Shown here piece after piece: positions 52,387 to 63,967 of a stretch of 64,000 bases of DNA. The notes below the pieces were generated by a model. That model saw only the letters and a program-made list of their open reading frames with translations, ran no database searches and had not been told where the DNA came from. The translations under genes were made by a program, and so were the position numbers. Source of the stretch: Dugong dugon (Eukaryota; Chordata; Mammalia; Sirenia; Dugongidae); the NCBI GenBank assembly GCA_030035585.1, contig CM057467.1:66514941-66578940 (forward strand), given 5' to 3'. Within the stretch, counting starts at the first letter, position 1. The number at the start of each line of letters is the position of its first letter.

Positions 52387-55300
52387 ATGAAAAATAATGC
52401 ACAAACAAATGTAACTCAGTACAAGAGAGTAAGAAGAATAAAGAAAACTTCAGCACCACAAAAAAAAGCACTGCAAAATAAGAGCAACAAACATCTATCA
52501 ACAATTACACTGAATGTAAATGGACTCAAAACACCCATAAAGAGATGGAGCGTGGCAGAATGGATAAGAAAACAGGATCCATCAATATGCTGTCTACAAG
52601 AGACACACCTTAGAAACAAAGATGTGAAGTTATTAAAAGTCAAAGTTTGGAAAAAAAATATATCAAACTAACAAATACCAAAAAAGAGCAGGAGTGGCAA
52701 TACTAATCTCAGATATAATAGATGTTAAAACGAAATCTACCATAAAAGACGAAGAAGGATACTATATAATGATTAAGGGGATGATCCATCATGAAGACAT
52801 AACCATAATAAACATCTACGCACCCCATGACAGGGCTCCAACATACATAAAACAAACTCTAACAACACTGAAAAGAGAAATTGACAGTTCCACAGTAATA
52901 GTAGGAGACTTCAACACACCACTGTCAGTAAAGGACAAAACAACTAAGAAGAAACTCAGCAAAGATACAGAAGACCTAAAGGGCACAATCAGCCAACTTG
53001 ACCTCATAGACATATATAGAACACTCCATCCAACAGCTGCAAAGTACACATTCTTTTCCAATGCACACGGAATGTTCTCCAGAATAGACCACATCTTAGG
53101 CCACAGAGCAATCCTCAACAAGATCCAACATGTTGAGATAATTCAAAGTATCTTCTCTGACCACAATACCATCAAGGCAGAAATTAACAATAGAAAGAGC
53201 AAGGAAAAAATATCAATTACATGAAAACTGAATAATACCCTCATTACACATCAGTGGGTAATAGAAGAAATTAGAGATGGAATCAAAAAATTCCTAGAAT
53301 CGAATGAGAATGAAAACACATCATACCAAAACCTTTGGGACACAGCAAAGGCAGTCCTTAGAGGACAATTTATAGCAATAGATGCACACATCAAAAAAGA
53401 AGAAAGGGACAAAATCAAAACGTTAACTACACAACTCAAATAAATAGAAAGAGAACAGCAAAAAAAGCCCACAGCCACCAGAAGAAAGGAAATAGTAAAG
53501 ATCAGAGCAGAAATAAATGAAATAGAGAACAGAGAAACAATAGAAGAATCAACAAAACCAAACGTTGGTTCTTTGAAAGAATCAACAGAATTGACAAACC
53601 ACTGGCCAGACTGACGAAAGGAAACAGGAGAGGACACAAATAACCCAAATAAGAAAATAAATGGGCGACATTACAACAGACCCAACTGAAATAAAAAGGA
53701 TTATAACAGGATATTATGAAAAACTATACTCCAACAAATTTGAAAACCTAGAGGAAATGGATAAATTTCTAGAAACACACTACTTACCCAAACTACAACA
53801 AAGTGATGTTGAAAATCTGAACAGAGCTATAACAAGAAAAGGAATTGAAAAGGTAATAAAAAAAACTCCCAACCAAAAACTCCCTGGCCCAGATGTCTTC
53901 ACTGGTGAATTCCACAAAAATTTACAGAAAAGCTTGTACCAGTACTACTCAAGCTATTTCAGAGCGTAGAAGATTTCCCGATTCATTCTATGAAGCCAGG
54001 ATAATGCTGTTACCAAAACCAGGCAGAGATGTCAAAAAAAAAAAAAAAAAAAAAAGAAAGAAAATTACAGACCAATATCTCTCATGAATATAGATGCAAA
54101 AACTCTGAACAAAATTCTAGCCAATAAAATTCAGCATCATATCAAAAAAATTATACACCATGACCAAGTAGGATTCATACCAGGTATGCAAGGATGGATC
54201 AACATTAGAAAATCAATCAACGTAATCCACCACATAAATAAGAGGAAAGAAAAGAATCACATGATCATCTCAACTGATGCAGAAAAGGCATTTGACAAAG
54301 TCCAACACCCACTCCTGATAAAAACTCTCAAAAAAATAGGTATAGAAGGGAAATTTCTCAACATAATAAAGGACATCTATGCAAAACCAACAGCCAACAT
54401 CATTCTTAATGGAGAGAGGCTGAAAACATTCCCCTTGAAAACAGGAACAAGACAAGGATGCCCTTTATCACCACTCCTATTTAACATTGTGCTGGAAGTT
54501 CTAGCTAGAGCAATAAGGCAAGAAAAAGAAATAAAGGGCTTCCAAATTGGTAATGAAGAAGTTAAACTGTCCCTGTTTTCAGATGATATGATACTATACA
54601 CAGAAATCCCTAAAGACTCCATGAGAAATCTACTGGAACTAATAGAAAGACTCAGCAGAGTAGCAGGTTACAAGATAAACATTCCAAAATCAGTTGGATT
54701 CCTATACACCAGTAAGGAGAACAATGAAAAGGAAATCAGGAAATCAATACCATTTCCAATAGCCCATAAAAAGATAAAATACTTAGGAATAAATCTGACC
54801 AGGGATGTAAAAGACCTATACAAAGAAAACTACAAAACACTACTGCATGAAACCCAAATGGATCTACAAAAAAGGAAAAACATACCATGCTCATGGATAG
54901 GCAGAAACAACATGGTGAAAATGACAATTCTATCCAAAGCAATTTACAAATACAACGCAATCCCCATCCAAATACCAAAAACATTCTTCAAAGAGGTGGA
55001 AAAACTAATCAGTAACTTTATATGGAAAGGGAAGAAGCCCAGAATAAGTAAAGCACTACTGAAGAAGAATAAAGTTGGAGGACTCACACTACCTGACTTC
55101 AGAACTTACTGTACAGCTACAGCAGTCAAAACAGCCTGGTACTGGTACAAAAACGGATACATTGACCAATGGAACAGAATTGAGAACCCAGATGTAAATC
55201 CATCCACCTACAGTCACCTGATCTTCAACAAGGGCCCAAAGTCCATCAAATGGGGAAAAGACAGTCTTTTTAACAAATGGTGCAGGCAAAATTGGATATC

Positions 55301-56304
55301 AATTTGCAGAAAAATGAAACAGGATCCATACCTCATACTGTATACAAAAACTACTTCAAAATGGATCAAAGACCTGAATATAAAACCTAAAACTATAAAG
55401 TTCATAGAAGAAAAAATAGGACCAGCACTACAGCCTTAATACACAGCATTAACAGGATACAAACCATAACCACCAATGCACAAACCCCAATAGATAAGCT
55501 AGATAGATAACTGGGATCTTCTAAAAATCAAACACCTATGCTCTTCAAAAGACTTCACCAAAAGAGTAAAAAGAGAACGTACAGACTGGGAAAAAAACTT
55601 TTGGGCAGTACAAGTCAGACAAAGGTCTAATCTCCATAATGTACAAGAAAATCCAACACCTCTACAACAAAAAGACAAATAATCCTATTAAAAAATGGGC
55701 AAAGGAAATGAACAGACACTTCACCAAAGAAGACATTCAAATGGCCAACAGACACATGAGGAAATGCTCGTGATAACTAGCCATTAGAGAAATGCAAATG
55801 AAAACCACAATGAGATACCATCTCACCCCGACATTACTGGCATGAATCAAAAACACTGGAAATAACAAATGTTGGAGGGGCTGCGGGGAGATTGGAAATC
55901 TTATGCACTGCTGGTGGGAATGCGAAATGATACAACCATTTTGGAAAATGATATGGCTCTTCGTCAGAAACCTAGAAATAGACATACCATTCAATCCAGT
56001 AATTCCACTTCTAGGAATGTATCCTAGAGAAGTAAGAGTTGTCACTCGAATAGACATATACACACCTATGTTCATGGCAGCATTGTTCACAATAGCAAAA
56101 CGATGGAAACAACGTAGATGCCCATCAACAGATGAATGGATAAACAAACTGTGGTACATATACACAGTGGAGTACTATGCAATGAGAAAGAACAACAATG
56201 AATCTGTGAACCAGCTCATAACATGGTTGAAACTGGAGGACTTTATGCTGAGTGAAATAAGTCAATCAGAAAAGGACAAATATTGTATGAGACCTCTATT
56301 GTAA
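52387..56304 (+). pseudogene. L1-D ORF2 remnant
   Basis: Starts at ATG 52387. The endonuclease has LNVNGLKTPIK and CCLQETHL, then after a frameshift near 52660, IVGDFNTPLSV, SRIDHILGH and FSDH (52694-53224). The linker is shifted several times. A 451-codon open piece (54084-55439) covers the reverse-transcriptase core with [10 protein letters not shown] and [14 protein letters not shown]. The catalytic box reads FSDD rather than FADD (GCA to TCA). The last piece (55903-56304) has HCWWEC and IAKRWKQ. The run of 22 A at about 54035-54056 marks one frameshift. Non-functional, but the best-preserved reverse-transcriptase core in the window. Confidence 0.93.
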
Positions 56305-57487
56305 AAACCCATGAAAAAGTTCACACATAAAGTGTAACAATCTTTATTGGTTACCAGGGATGGAAGGGGTGGGGGGATACTAAATAGGCAATAGATAAGT
56401 GGTATCTTGGATGAAGGGTGAGACAGTACACAATACAGGGGAAACTAACATAACTTGTACAAGGAAAGGTCATGGAAGCCCCATAGACACATCTAAACTC
56501 CCTGAGGGACTGAATTGCTGGGCGCAGGACTGTGGGGACCACGGTCTCAGGGAACATCTAGCTCAATTGGCATGACACAGCTTATAAAGACAATGCTCTA
56601 CATTCTACCTTGGTGAGTAGTGTCTGGGGTCTTCAAAACCTGTGAGTGGCCATCTAAGATACTCCACTGGTCTCTTCCTTTCGGGAGCAAGGGAGAATGA
56701 AGAGAACAGGATACAAGGAAAAGATTAGTCCAAAGGACGAATGGTCCACAGCTACCAAGGCCTCCACCAGACTGAGTCCAGTACAGCTAGATGGTGCCCA
56801 GCTACACCACTGACTGCTCTGACCAGGATCACAACAGAGGGTTCTGGACAGAGCTGGAGAAGGATGTAGAGAATAATTCTAACTCACAAAAGAAAAGACC
56901 AGATTTACTGGCCTAAAGGAGACTGGAGAAACCCCAAGAGTATGGCCCCCAGACACCCTCAGTGGTGAAGTTATCTCCTAGGTTTACCGTTCAGCCTGGG
57001 AGTGTACTGCCCTGTAAAAGCAAATGAGACTAACGAGGTACAGTAGTCCAGTGACAAGGGCCAGAAGGCAGAAGGGGACAAGGAAGCTGGTGATAGAGAA
57101 CCCAAGGTTGAGTAAGGATATTGTTGATGTGTTGTGAGATTGTTAACCATTGCCATAGGGCAACATTTGTAGTAACTGTTAAATGAGAAACTATTTTGTT
57201 CTGTAAGCCTTCATTTCAAGTGAGAATAACAGCACAATTGGAAGAGAGTAGTCAATGTCAACTGAACTGTGCATGTAGTAATTTTTGAAATGGTGTATCT
57301 TTGGGTATGTGTATTTTCACCAAAAAAAAAGGTTGAGAAGTTAGAGGGTTGACATGTTGTGGGGTTGTTAACCAATGCATAAAACAATATGTGTACTACT
57401 ATTTCATGAGAAACTATTTGTTTTGTAAGCGTTCACCTGAAATACAATTAAAAAAATGTAAAAAATTAAAGACAAAAAAAAAAAAAA
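56305..57487 (+). other. L1-D 3' UTR and internal A-tract
   Basis: Matches the nested copy in L1-B (36595-35227) along its length. It has one full about 300-bp unit plus the terminal segment, and ends at 'cctgaaatacaatt' and an A-run at about 57472-57487. The AATAAA found at this spot in the L1-B nested copy is here AATTAAA. Confidence 0.88.
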
Positions 57488-57877
57488 ACCAGATTTACTG
57501 GACCAGTTTAGATGGAGGACTCCCCAGGTTGAGATACTCTTTAATGCTTGAACCAAAACTAGCCCCTGAGGTTATCTTTTAGCTAAATAAGGGACTAGTT
57601 CACAAAATGAAGAATATCACCCATGAGTACTGTTCTCCTTTTAAAAATCATCTATATGAGACCAAACGGTCAACAATTACTGTAAAACAAAGATGAGAAT
57701 GTAAGGGACAGGGAAACTAGATTAATGGAAATGGAACAACCCAATGGAAATATTGAGAATGTTCATGCATTGTGAAGAACGTAACCCATGTCACTGAAAA
57801 TTTGTGTACAAATTGTTGGATGGGAACCTAAACTACTGTGTAAACCTTCACCAAAAACACAATAAAATATTATTTTT
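57488..57877 (+). mobile_element. Foreign L1 3'-UTR segment at the end of L1-D
   Basis: 390 bp beginning 'ccagatttactggaccag' and ending with AATAAA (57861-57866) and a short A-rich tail. It resembles the older L1 3' UTR at 44860-45405, not the L1-D 3' UTR. It lies inside the L1-D target duplication, so it arrived with L1-D or landed in its A-tail afterwards. Confidence 0.8.
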
Positions 57878-57891
57878 AAAAACGTCATTGG

Positions 57892-60351
57892 AAATTGGAT
57901 TGGGATCTCATTGTATCTGTAGATTGCTCTGGGTAGAATTGACATTTTCACAATTTTGAGGCTACCTATCCATGAGCAAGGTATGTTTTTCCACTTATGC
58001 AGGTCTCTTGTAGTGTCTTGTAGTTTTCATTGTATAGGTCTTTTACATCTCTGGTTAGATTTATTCCTAAGTACTTTATCTTCTTGGGGACTATTGTAAA
58101 TGGTATTGATTTGGCGATTTCCTCTTTGAGGTTCTCTTCGGTGGTGTAAAGGAATCCAACTGATTTTTGTGTGTTTATCTTGTATCCTGAAACTTTGCTG
58201 AAATCTTCTATTAGTTCCAGTATTTTTCTTGTTGTTTTCCTTGGGGATTTCTGTGTGTAAGATCATATCATCTGCAAATAGAGATACTTTGACTCCTTCC
58301 CTACCAATGTGGATGCCCTTTATTTCTTTTTTCTAGCTTAATTGCTCTGGCTAGTACCTCCAGCACAATTTTGAATAAGAGTGATGATAAAAGGCATCAG
58401 TGTCTGGTTCCCGTTCTCAAGGGGAATGCTTTCAATGTCTCTCCATTTAGGATTATGTTGGCTGTTGGCTTTGTATAAATGCCCTTAATTATTTTGAGGA
58501 ATTCCCCTTCTATTCCTATTTTTTTGAGAGTTTTTATCATGAATGGGTGTTGGACTTTGTCAAATGCCTTTTCTGCATCGATTGATAAGATCATGTGGTT
58601 CTTGTCTTTTGTTTTATTAGTGTGATGGATTACAATGTTTGTTTTTCTAATGTTGAACCATCCTTGCATACCTGGTATAAATCCCACTTGGTCATGGTGA
58701 ATTATTTTTTTGATAAATGTTGCTGAATTCTATTGGCTAGAATTTTGTTGAGGATTTTTGTGTCAATGTTCATGAGGGATATTGGTCTGTAATTTTCTTT
58801 TCTTGTGGTGTCTTTACCTGGTTTTGGTATCAGGGTTATGCTGGCTTCATAGAATGAGGTTGGGAGTATTCCATCCTTTTCTATGCTTTGAAATACCTTT
58901 AGTAGTAGTGGTGTTAAGCTTTTCTGAAAATTTGGTAGAATTCTCCAGTGATGCCATCAGGGCCAGGGTTGTTTTTTGTTGTTGTTGTTGTTGGGAGTTT
59001 TTAAATTACCTTTTCAATCTCTTCTTTTGTTATGGGTTTATTTAGTTTTTCTACCTCTGTGTTAGTTTAGGAGGTAGTGAGTTTCTAGAAATTTGTCCAT
59101 TTCCTCTAGGTTTCAAATTTGTTAGAGTACAATTTTCATAGTATTCTGTTATGATTCTTTTAATTTCTTTTGGGTCTGTTGTGATATCACCCATCTCATT
59201 ATTTATTCAGGTTGTTTGCTCCGTCTCCTGTGTTTCTTTTGTCAGTTCGGCCAGTGGTTTATCATCTTCTTTGCTCTTTTCAAAGAACTAGCTTTTGCTC
59301 TTGTTAACTCTTTCCATATTTTTTCTATTCTCTATTTCATTTAATTGTGCTCTAATTCTTATTGTTTCCTTTCTTCTGGTGCCCGACGGTTTCTTCTGCT
59401 GCTCTCTTTCTCCTTGTTCCAGTTGTAGGGTTAACATTTAGATTGTGGCCCTTTCTTCTTTTTGGATGTGTGCCTTTATTGCTTTAAACTGACCTCTGAG
59501 CACTGCTTTTGCTGTGTCCCAAAGTTTCTGGTAGGATGTGTTTTCATTCTCGTTTGGTTCTATGAATTTCTTTATTCCCGCCTTAATTTTTTCTATAACC
59601 CAGTAGTTTTTGAGCAAGGTGTTGTTCAGTTTCCATGTGTTTGATTTTTTACCTTTTGCTGTTATTGATTTCTACTTTTATGGATTTATGGTCAGAAAAG
59701 ATGCTTTGTAGTATTTCAATGCTTTGGATTTTGGTTAGACTTGCTTCATGGCATAATATGTGGTATATTCTGGAGAATGTTCCATGTATGTTGGAAAAGA
59801 AAGTATACTTGACTGTTGGTGGGTGGAATGTTCGGTATATGTCTATGAGATCAAGTTGGTTGAGTGTAGCGTTTAGCTCTTCCATGTCTTTGTCCTTCAC
59901 CAAAAGTGGTGTGTTGAAGTCGGCTACTTCTATTGTGGAGCTGTCTTTCTCTCTTTTCAGTGCTGTTAGAGTTTGCTTTATGTAGTTTGGAGCCCTGTTG
60001 TTGGGTGAGTAAATGTTTATTACAATTATGTCCTCCTGGTGTATTGACCCTTTAATTGTTATATAGTATCCTTTCTTATCCTTTGTGGTGGATTTTACTT
60101 TAGAGTCATTTTGTCAGAGATTAATATTGCCACTCCTGCTCTTTTTTGAGTGTTATTTGCTTGATATATTTTTTCCATCCTTTGAGTTTTAGTTTGTTTG
60201 TGTCTTTAAGTCTAAGGTGTGTTTCTTGTAGGCAGCATATAGACGGATCATGTTTTTTTATCCAATCTGCCACTCTCTGTTTCTTTATTGGCATATTTAG
60301 TCCATTTACATTCAGTGTAATTATTGATAGGTATGAATTTAGTGCAGTCAT
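57892..60351 (-). pseudogene. L1-C ORF2, N-terminal and reverse-transcriptase part
   Basis: Starts at ATG 60351 (MTALNSYLSIITLNVNGLN). Frame 60121-60351 contains LQETHL. Frame 59649-59903 holds LDLIDIYRTFHP and FSDH, with SRIYHILCH in place of SRIDHILGH, so the catalytic Asp is lost to Tyr. Frame 58397-58687 has [10 protein letters not shown]. The FADD box is intact near 58262-58290 in another frame. Multiple frameshifts make it inactive. Confidence 0.9.
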
Positions 60352-60794
60352 TTTGATATCTTTTTTTCTGTGTTGTTCACTGTTTCTTTGTTCTTCTTAA
60401 TTTTCTGTGCTGAGTCGTTTTTCTTTATGTATTTTCTTTTCATCTTTTTCATTGTTGTTGATTTTGTATTTGCTGGGTCCTTATATTTTTCTAGTTTTTT
60501 ATTTTGACTGGTAGGATTGTTAGTTTCCTTTGTGGTTACCTTAATATTTACCCCTATTTTTCTAAGTTTATACCAGTCTTTTATTTCTTTATGTCACCTT
60601 GACTTCCTCTCTATATGAAAAATCTACATTATTTAAGTCCTTTTTTTTTTGTTTTACTGTTGTCATCTTTTACATATTGACATCTGTTTCCCCATTTTCA
60701 GGTTTTTAGCTTTGGTTTATTATTGAGACTTCCCTATCTGGGTTGATATTTGGTTGCTCTGCCCTGTGTTCTTGTCTTGGGTTGTTATCTGATG

Positions 60795-61792
60795 TTATTG
60801 ATTTTCTAACTGGAGGACTCCATTTAGTATTTCCTGTAATTTTGGTTTGGTTTTTACAGATTCCCAAACTTCTGTTTATCTGGAAATGCCCTAATTTCGC
60901 CATCATATTTGTGAGACAGTTTTGCTGGATATATAGTTCTTGACTGGCAGGTTTTTTCCTCCAGGGATTTATGTATGTCACCCCATTGCATTCTTGCCAG
61001 CATGGTTTCTGCTGAGTAGTCTGAGCTTATTCTTACTGACTCTCCTCTGTAGATGACTTTTCGTTTATCCTTAGCCACTCTTAAAATTCTTTATTTATCT
61101 TTGGTTTTGGCAAGTTTGATGATAATATGTCTTGGTGACTTTCTTTTGGGATCTACCTTATGTGGGGTTCCATGAGCATCTTGGACAGATAGCTTGTCAT
61201 CTTTCACAATATCAGGGAAGTTTTCTGCCAACAAATCTTCAACAATTCTCCCTGTATTTTCTGTTATCCTGCCTTGTTCTGGTACTCCAATCACTCGTAG
61301 GTTATTATTCTTGATAGAACCTGACATAATTCTTAGGGTTTCTTCATTTTTTTTGATCCTTTTATCTGAGTTTTCCTCAAATAAGTTGGTGTCAAGTGCT
61401 TTATCTTCAGTCTCACTAATTCTGACTTCCATTGCCTCAATTCTACTCCTGTGACTTTCTATTGATTTGTCTAATTTTGACATTTTATTTTTAATCTGCT
61501 GGATTTCTGATTGCTATCTCTCCATGGATTCTTGCAGCCTGTTACATTTGTCACTATGCTCTTCTCTAATCTTTTTAATTTTCTCTATTGCGTGTTCTGC
61601 GTTTTGCTTAATTTTCTCCCTAATCTCTTGAATAGTTCTATGTATTAATCTTTTGTATTCTGCCTCCGGTAATTCCAAGAAATTTTCCTTCTCTGGAAAA
61701 TTTCTAGATTCTTTATTTTGGGAGCTTGCTGAAACCATCATGGACTGCCTCTTTATATGATTTGATATTGACTGTTGTCTCCAAGCCATCAA
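60795..61792 (-). pseudogene. L1-C ORF1 remnant, nearly intact
   Basis: Starts at ATG 61792. A single frame runs to about 60856, broken only by stops at 61511-61513 and 61088-61090 (the latter CAA to TAA, from KDKQRILR). A 1-bp deletion near 60850 shifts the extreme C-terminus. It encodes the N-terminus, the coiled coil (KCNRLQESMER and SKLDKSIESHRSRIEAMEV), the RRM (NNNLRVIGVPEQGRITEN) and the C-terminal domain (YPAKLSHKYDGEIRAFPDKQ). Best-preserved ORF1 of the A/B/C lineage here. Confidence 0.92.
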
Positions 61793-63169
61793 TAAGTTAT
61801 TATATTTATTTATTTTATGTTTGCTTACTGTGTCCTAGCTTCTTATTTTGTTTTTATACGCCCAAACAGGCTGCTTGTGTGAGCTAGTTTGATTATTGGC
61901 ACCTTTGAAGCTCTAATGTCCTGTCACCAGGTGGTTAGGTCTGTTACTAGGTATGCGAGCTCAGGAGTCCACCCACTCCTACTGTTTGGATTCAGCTCAG
62001 GTGCCCAGGTAGATAGCCACCAAGTGTGTGGTTCAGACTCTCACCTACAGTCCTAGACAGTCATGGGTGATTGGTGTAGTCACAGACATCTGGCTGCAGC
62101 AGGGGGAAACACTCTGAGCAAGGCAGGGGGCTGACAGCCACCCCTGAGTGTCCAGGAGGAAGGCGTGTCCCTGTTCCCTAGAGTGCGTAGGTGGGTGGGT
62201 TTTGCAGCTGGACTATGAGCAGCCAATGCTGTTGGCTGTAAGCACTGGGGGGCACTTCTTATTCTTGGGCTTCTGTAGCAGGTCGCTAGGTGGTGTGGGT
62301 GGAGCCAGCAGTCCTCAGTTCCCTGATGGGGTAGGTGAGACCCTGCTTAATGGGCAGAGCAGTGTCAAATGTCAAGAACCTGCCACTTCACTGCTGAAAC
62401 AGTTGAAGTTAGATTTCCAGTATATACCCTGTTGTACTGTGGTAATGAGGGTCTACACTGTTGAAATGGGCCCACACAAGTCTATGCAGGGGGAAAGGCA
62501 CTCAAAGTCCATGGATCCCTTTTGCCTGTGCCTAGGTAAAGGAGCAGTGCCTACCCTGAGTTCCTGGCTTAGGGGAGCCAGTAGTTTATTTTTTCACTGT
62601 TTGTTAATTTGTTCATTCTCCAAGGCCGGGAGAATAGCTCAGGGTGTGTGAGGGATCCTACTTCTGGCCCAGGGGACTCAGCAATTGCTGAAACCAGTCC
62701 CGGACCCAGTGCAGAGCAGGGAGCGAGTAGGTAAATGGGAGAGAGGTTTTTCCCTAAGGGTGGTGTTTTTGATCTGCGTGGTAGGCCGGACACAAGTACT
62801 TATCTTTCACCAATCGAGGGCTGCTTCTCACCGGTTCTGGGTGGCTGAGTATACTCTCTGCCTGTGGGTCTCTCCTGGTGGTGAATACGCCTCTTGAGCA
62901 CCACTACCTGCCTACCTCACCGCTTACCCATGAGCTGTTCAGGCCTGAAGGGCTCAGGCTCTCGCTGGGTAAGGTCTCCCAACTCTTCTCTCTTCCAAAC
63001 CGTCTCTCCCTCCTCCTGCCGCTCAGTCCGATTCCTCAACTCTGCCTTTGATGTTCAGGGCTCCTAGATTGTCATATATAATCAATTCACTTGATTTCTC
63101 GTGTCTTTGTTGTCCAGGGGTCCACCGGAAATGTCTGACTACTCTGCCGTCTTTGCCCTGGCTCTCTTC
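61793..63169 (-). promoter_or_regulatory. L1-C 5' UTR / internal promoter region
   Basis: 1.38 kb, homologous to those of A and B. The 5' terminus (rc: gagagccagggcaaagacggcagagtag) still resembles the L1 start. It has a single copy of the about 52-bp unit (about 62707-62760). The antisense frame on the + strand is described separately. Confidence 0.8.
62466..62897 (+). other. Antisense open frame in L1-C 5' UTR (broken ORF0-like candidate)
   Basis: The ATG 62466-62468 corresponds to the internal ATG of A and B (E-M-G-P-H-K). The frame reads 61 codons (KGAVPTLSSWLRGASSLFF) to a TGA at 62649-62651, then stays open to a stop just after ...GGEYAS at 62897. That end matches ...ETAS in L1-B. Insertions put the middle part out of register with A and B, and the TGA lies in that shifted part. 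Confidence 0.3.
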
Positions 63170-63487
63170 TAGATGGCCTTTCTTTTGAGGACATTGCTAC
63201 CACATCCATCTGTACACCACTTCTACTCCTGTCTGCGTTTACACAGTCTGCAATGCCTGACAGACTGAGAGTTCCACTATGAGATTTATTTACTGAAGCA
63301 CTGACCACAGTGCCTGGCCCATAGTATGTTCTCACAAGTTAGCTGTTCAACTGAGTTGATCCTCCTCTTACCTTCTTGACTGTACCTGTACTACTCCTGT
63401 TTCTTGTCTTCTACTGCTTCTGTCATAAAGGTGATGGACCATCAGAGAGTCAAGGAAACGCAACATATTTTCATGAAAAGGGCTTGA
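63170..63487. other. Spacer with L2-like 3' end
   Basis: Starts with the right copy of the L1-C target duplication. 'actgaccacagtgcctggcccatagtatgttctc' (about 63299-63333) looks like a sense L2 or MIR 3' end. No gene. Confidence 0.45.
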
Positions 63488-63692
63488 TGTTGTGGTTGTT
63501 GTGTGCCATCAAGTCTATTTGGACTCATAGCGACCCTATAGGATAAAGTAGAGCAGCCCCATAGTGTTTCCAAGGCTATAATCTTTATGGAAGCTGACAG
63601 CCACATCTTTCTCCTGTGGAGTGGCTGGTTGGATGGAACTGCTGACCTTTTGGTTAGCAGCCGAGTGCTTAACCACTGCACCTCCAGGGCTA
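63488..63692 (-). mobile_element. AfroSINE, long form, antisense
   Basis: 'gttgttgtgtgccatcaagtc' (RTE-type tail), 'actcatagcgaccctataggataaagtagagcagccc', 'ggctataatctttatggaagc' (long-form block), 'gaactgctgaccttttggttagc' and 'cttaaccactgcacctccagggct' (A box and head). Confidence 0.94.
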
Positions 63693-63714
63693 CTTTGGAA
63701 AACTTTTAACCTTT

Positions 63715-63912
63715 AGAAATAGATCTGAGTTTGCATCCTAGGTCTGTGATTTGCTATTTGTGTGACCTTGCACAAAATAGTCTACCTCTTTAGGTCTCTG
63801 CTTCTTTGCCTGCCTAACATAGATGATACTAGCTACTTCTCAGAGCTGTGATAAGAATTAAAGATAATGCATATATATATGAAGCATATAGCAGATGTCC
63901 ATAAACCATTTG
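63715..63912 (+). mobile_element. MIR SINE
   Basis: 'gagtttgcatcctaggtctgtgatttgctatttgtgtgaccttgcaca', 'ctctttaggtctctgcttctttgcc', 'ctacttctcagagctgtgataagaattaaag' and 'gcagatgtccataaacc' follow MIR from head to 3' end. Confidence 0.82.
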
Positions 63913-63967
63913 AACTTCCTACCACATTTGGGAATTCCAGGTACAGTTCCATGAGCAGTGGGCAAGT

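Larger units (their letters stand above)
50348..57877 (+). mobile_element. L1-D, full-length L1 of a second lineage, inserted in L1-C ORF2
   Basis: Flanked by AAAAATGACATTGG (50334-50347) and AAAAACGTCATTGG (57878-57891), a 14-bp target duplication with two mismatches. The cut site reads TT/AAAAAA. Removing the span restores the L1-C sequence seen in L1-B at the same place. Order: 5' UTR (50348-51010), ORF1 (51011-52058), ORF2 (52387-56304), 3' UTR (56305-57487), then a foreign L1 3'-UTR segment (57488-57877) inside the duplication. The 5' UTR is unrelated to that of A, B and C. Coding frames have stops and frameshifts. Confidence 0.95.
48005..63169 (-). mobile_element. L1-C, near full-length afrotherian L1, antisense, split by L1-D
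   Basis: About 7.6 kb of L1 when the L1-D insertion is removed. Poly(T) at 48006-48019 marks the 3' end. Flanks TAGATGGCCTCT (47991-48002) and TAGATGGCCTTT (63170-63181) are the target-site duplication. From the 5' end: 5' UTR (61793-63169), ORF1 (60795-61792), ORF2 (60351 down to 57892, then 50347 down to 49050), 3' UTR (48005-49049). Coding frames are broken. It must predate L1-D. Confidence 0.95.

Noticed and set aside
56899-57486. A separate nested insertion in the L1-D 3' UTR, suggested by 'accagatttactgg' occurring at both 56898 and 57488
   Set aside because: The nested copy in L1-B shows the same continuous 3' UTR through this point, so the left part is native to the lineage. The extra part is the one to the right (57488-57877).
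62148-62465. Upstream extension of the antisense frame in L1-C
   Set aside because: It is open, but A and B do not share the extension as far as can be seen, and the shared ATG is at 62466.
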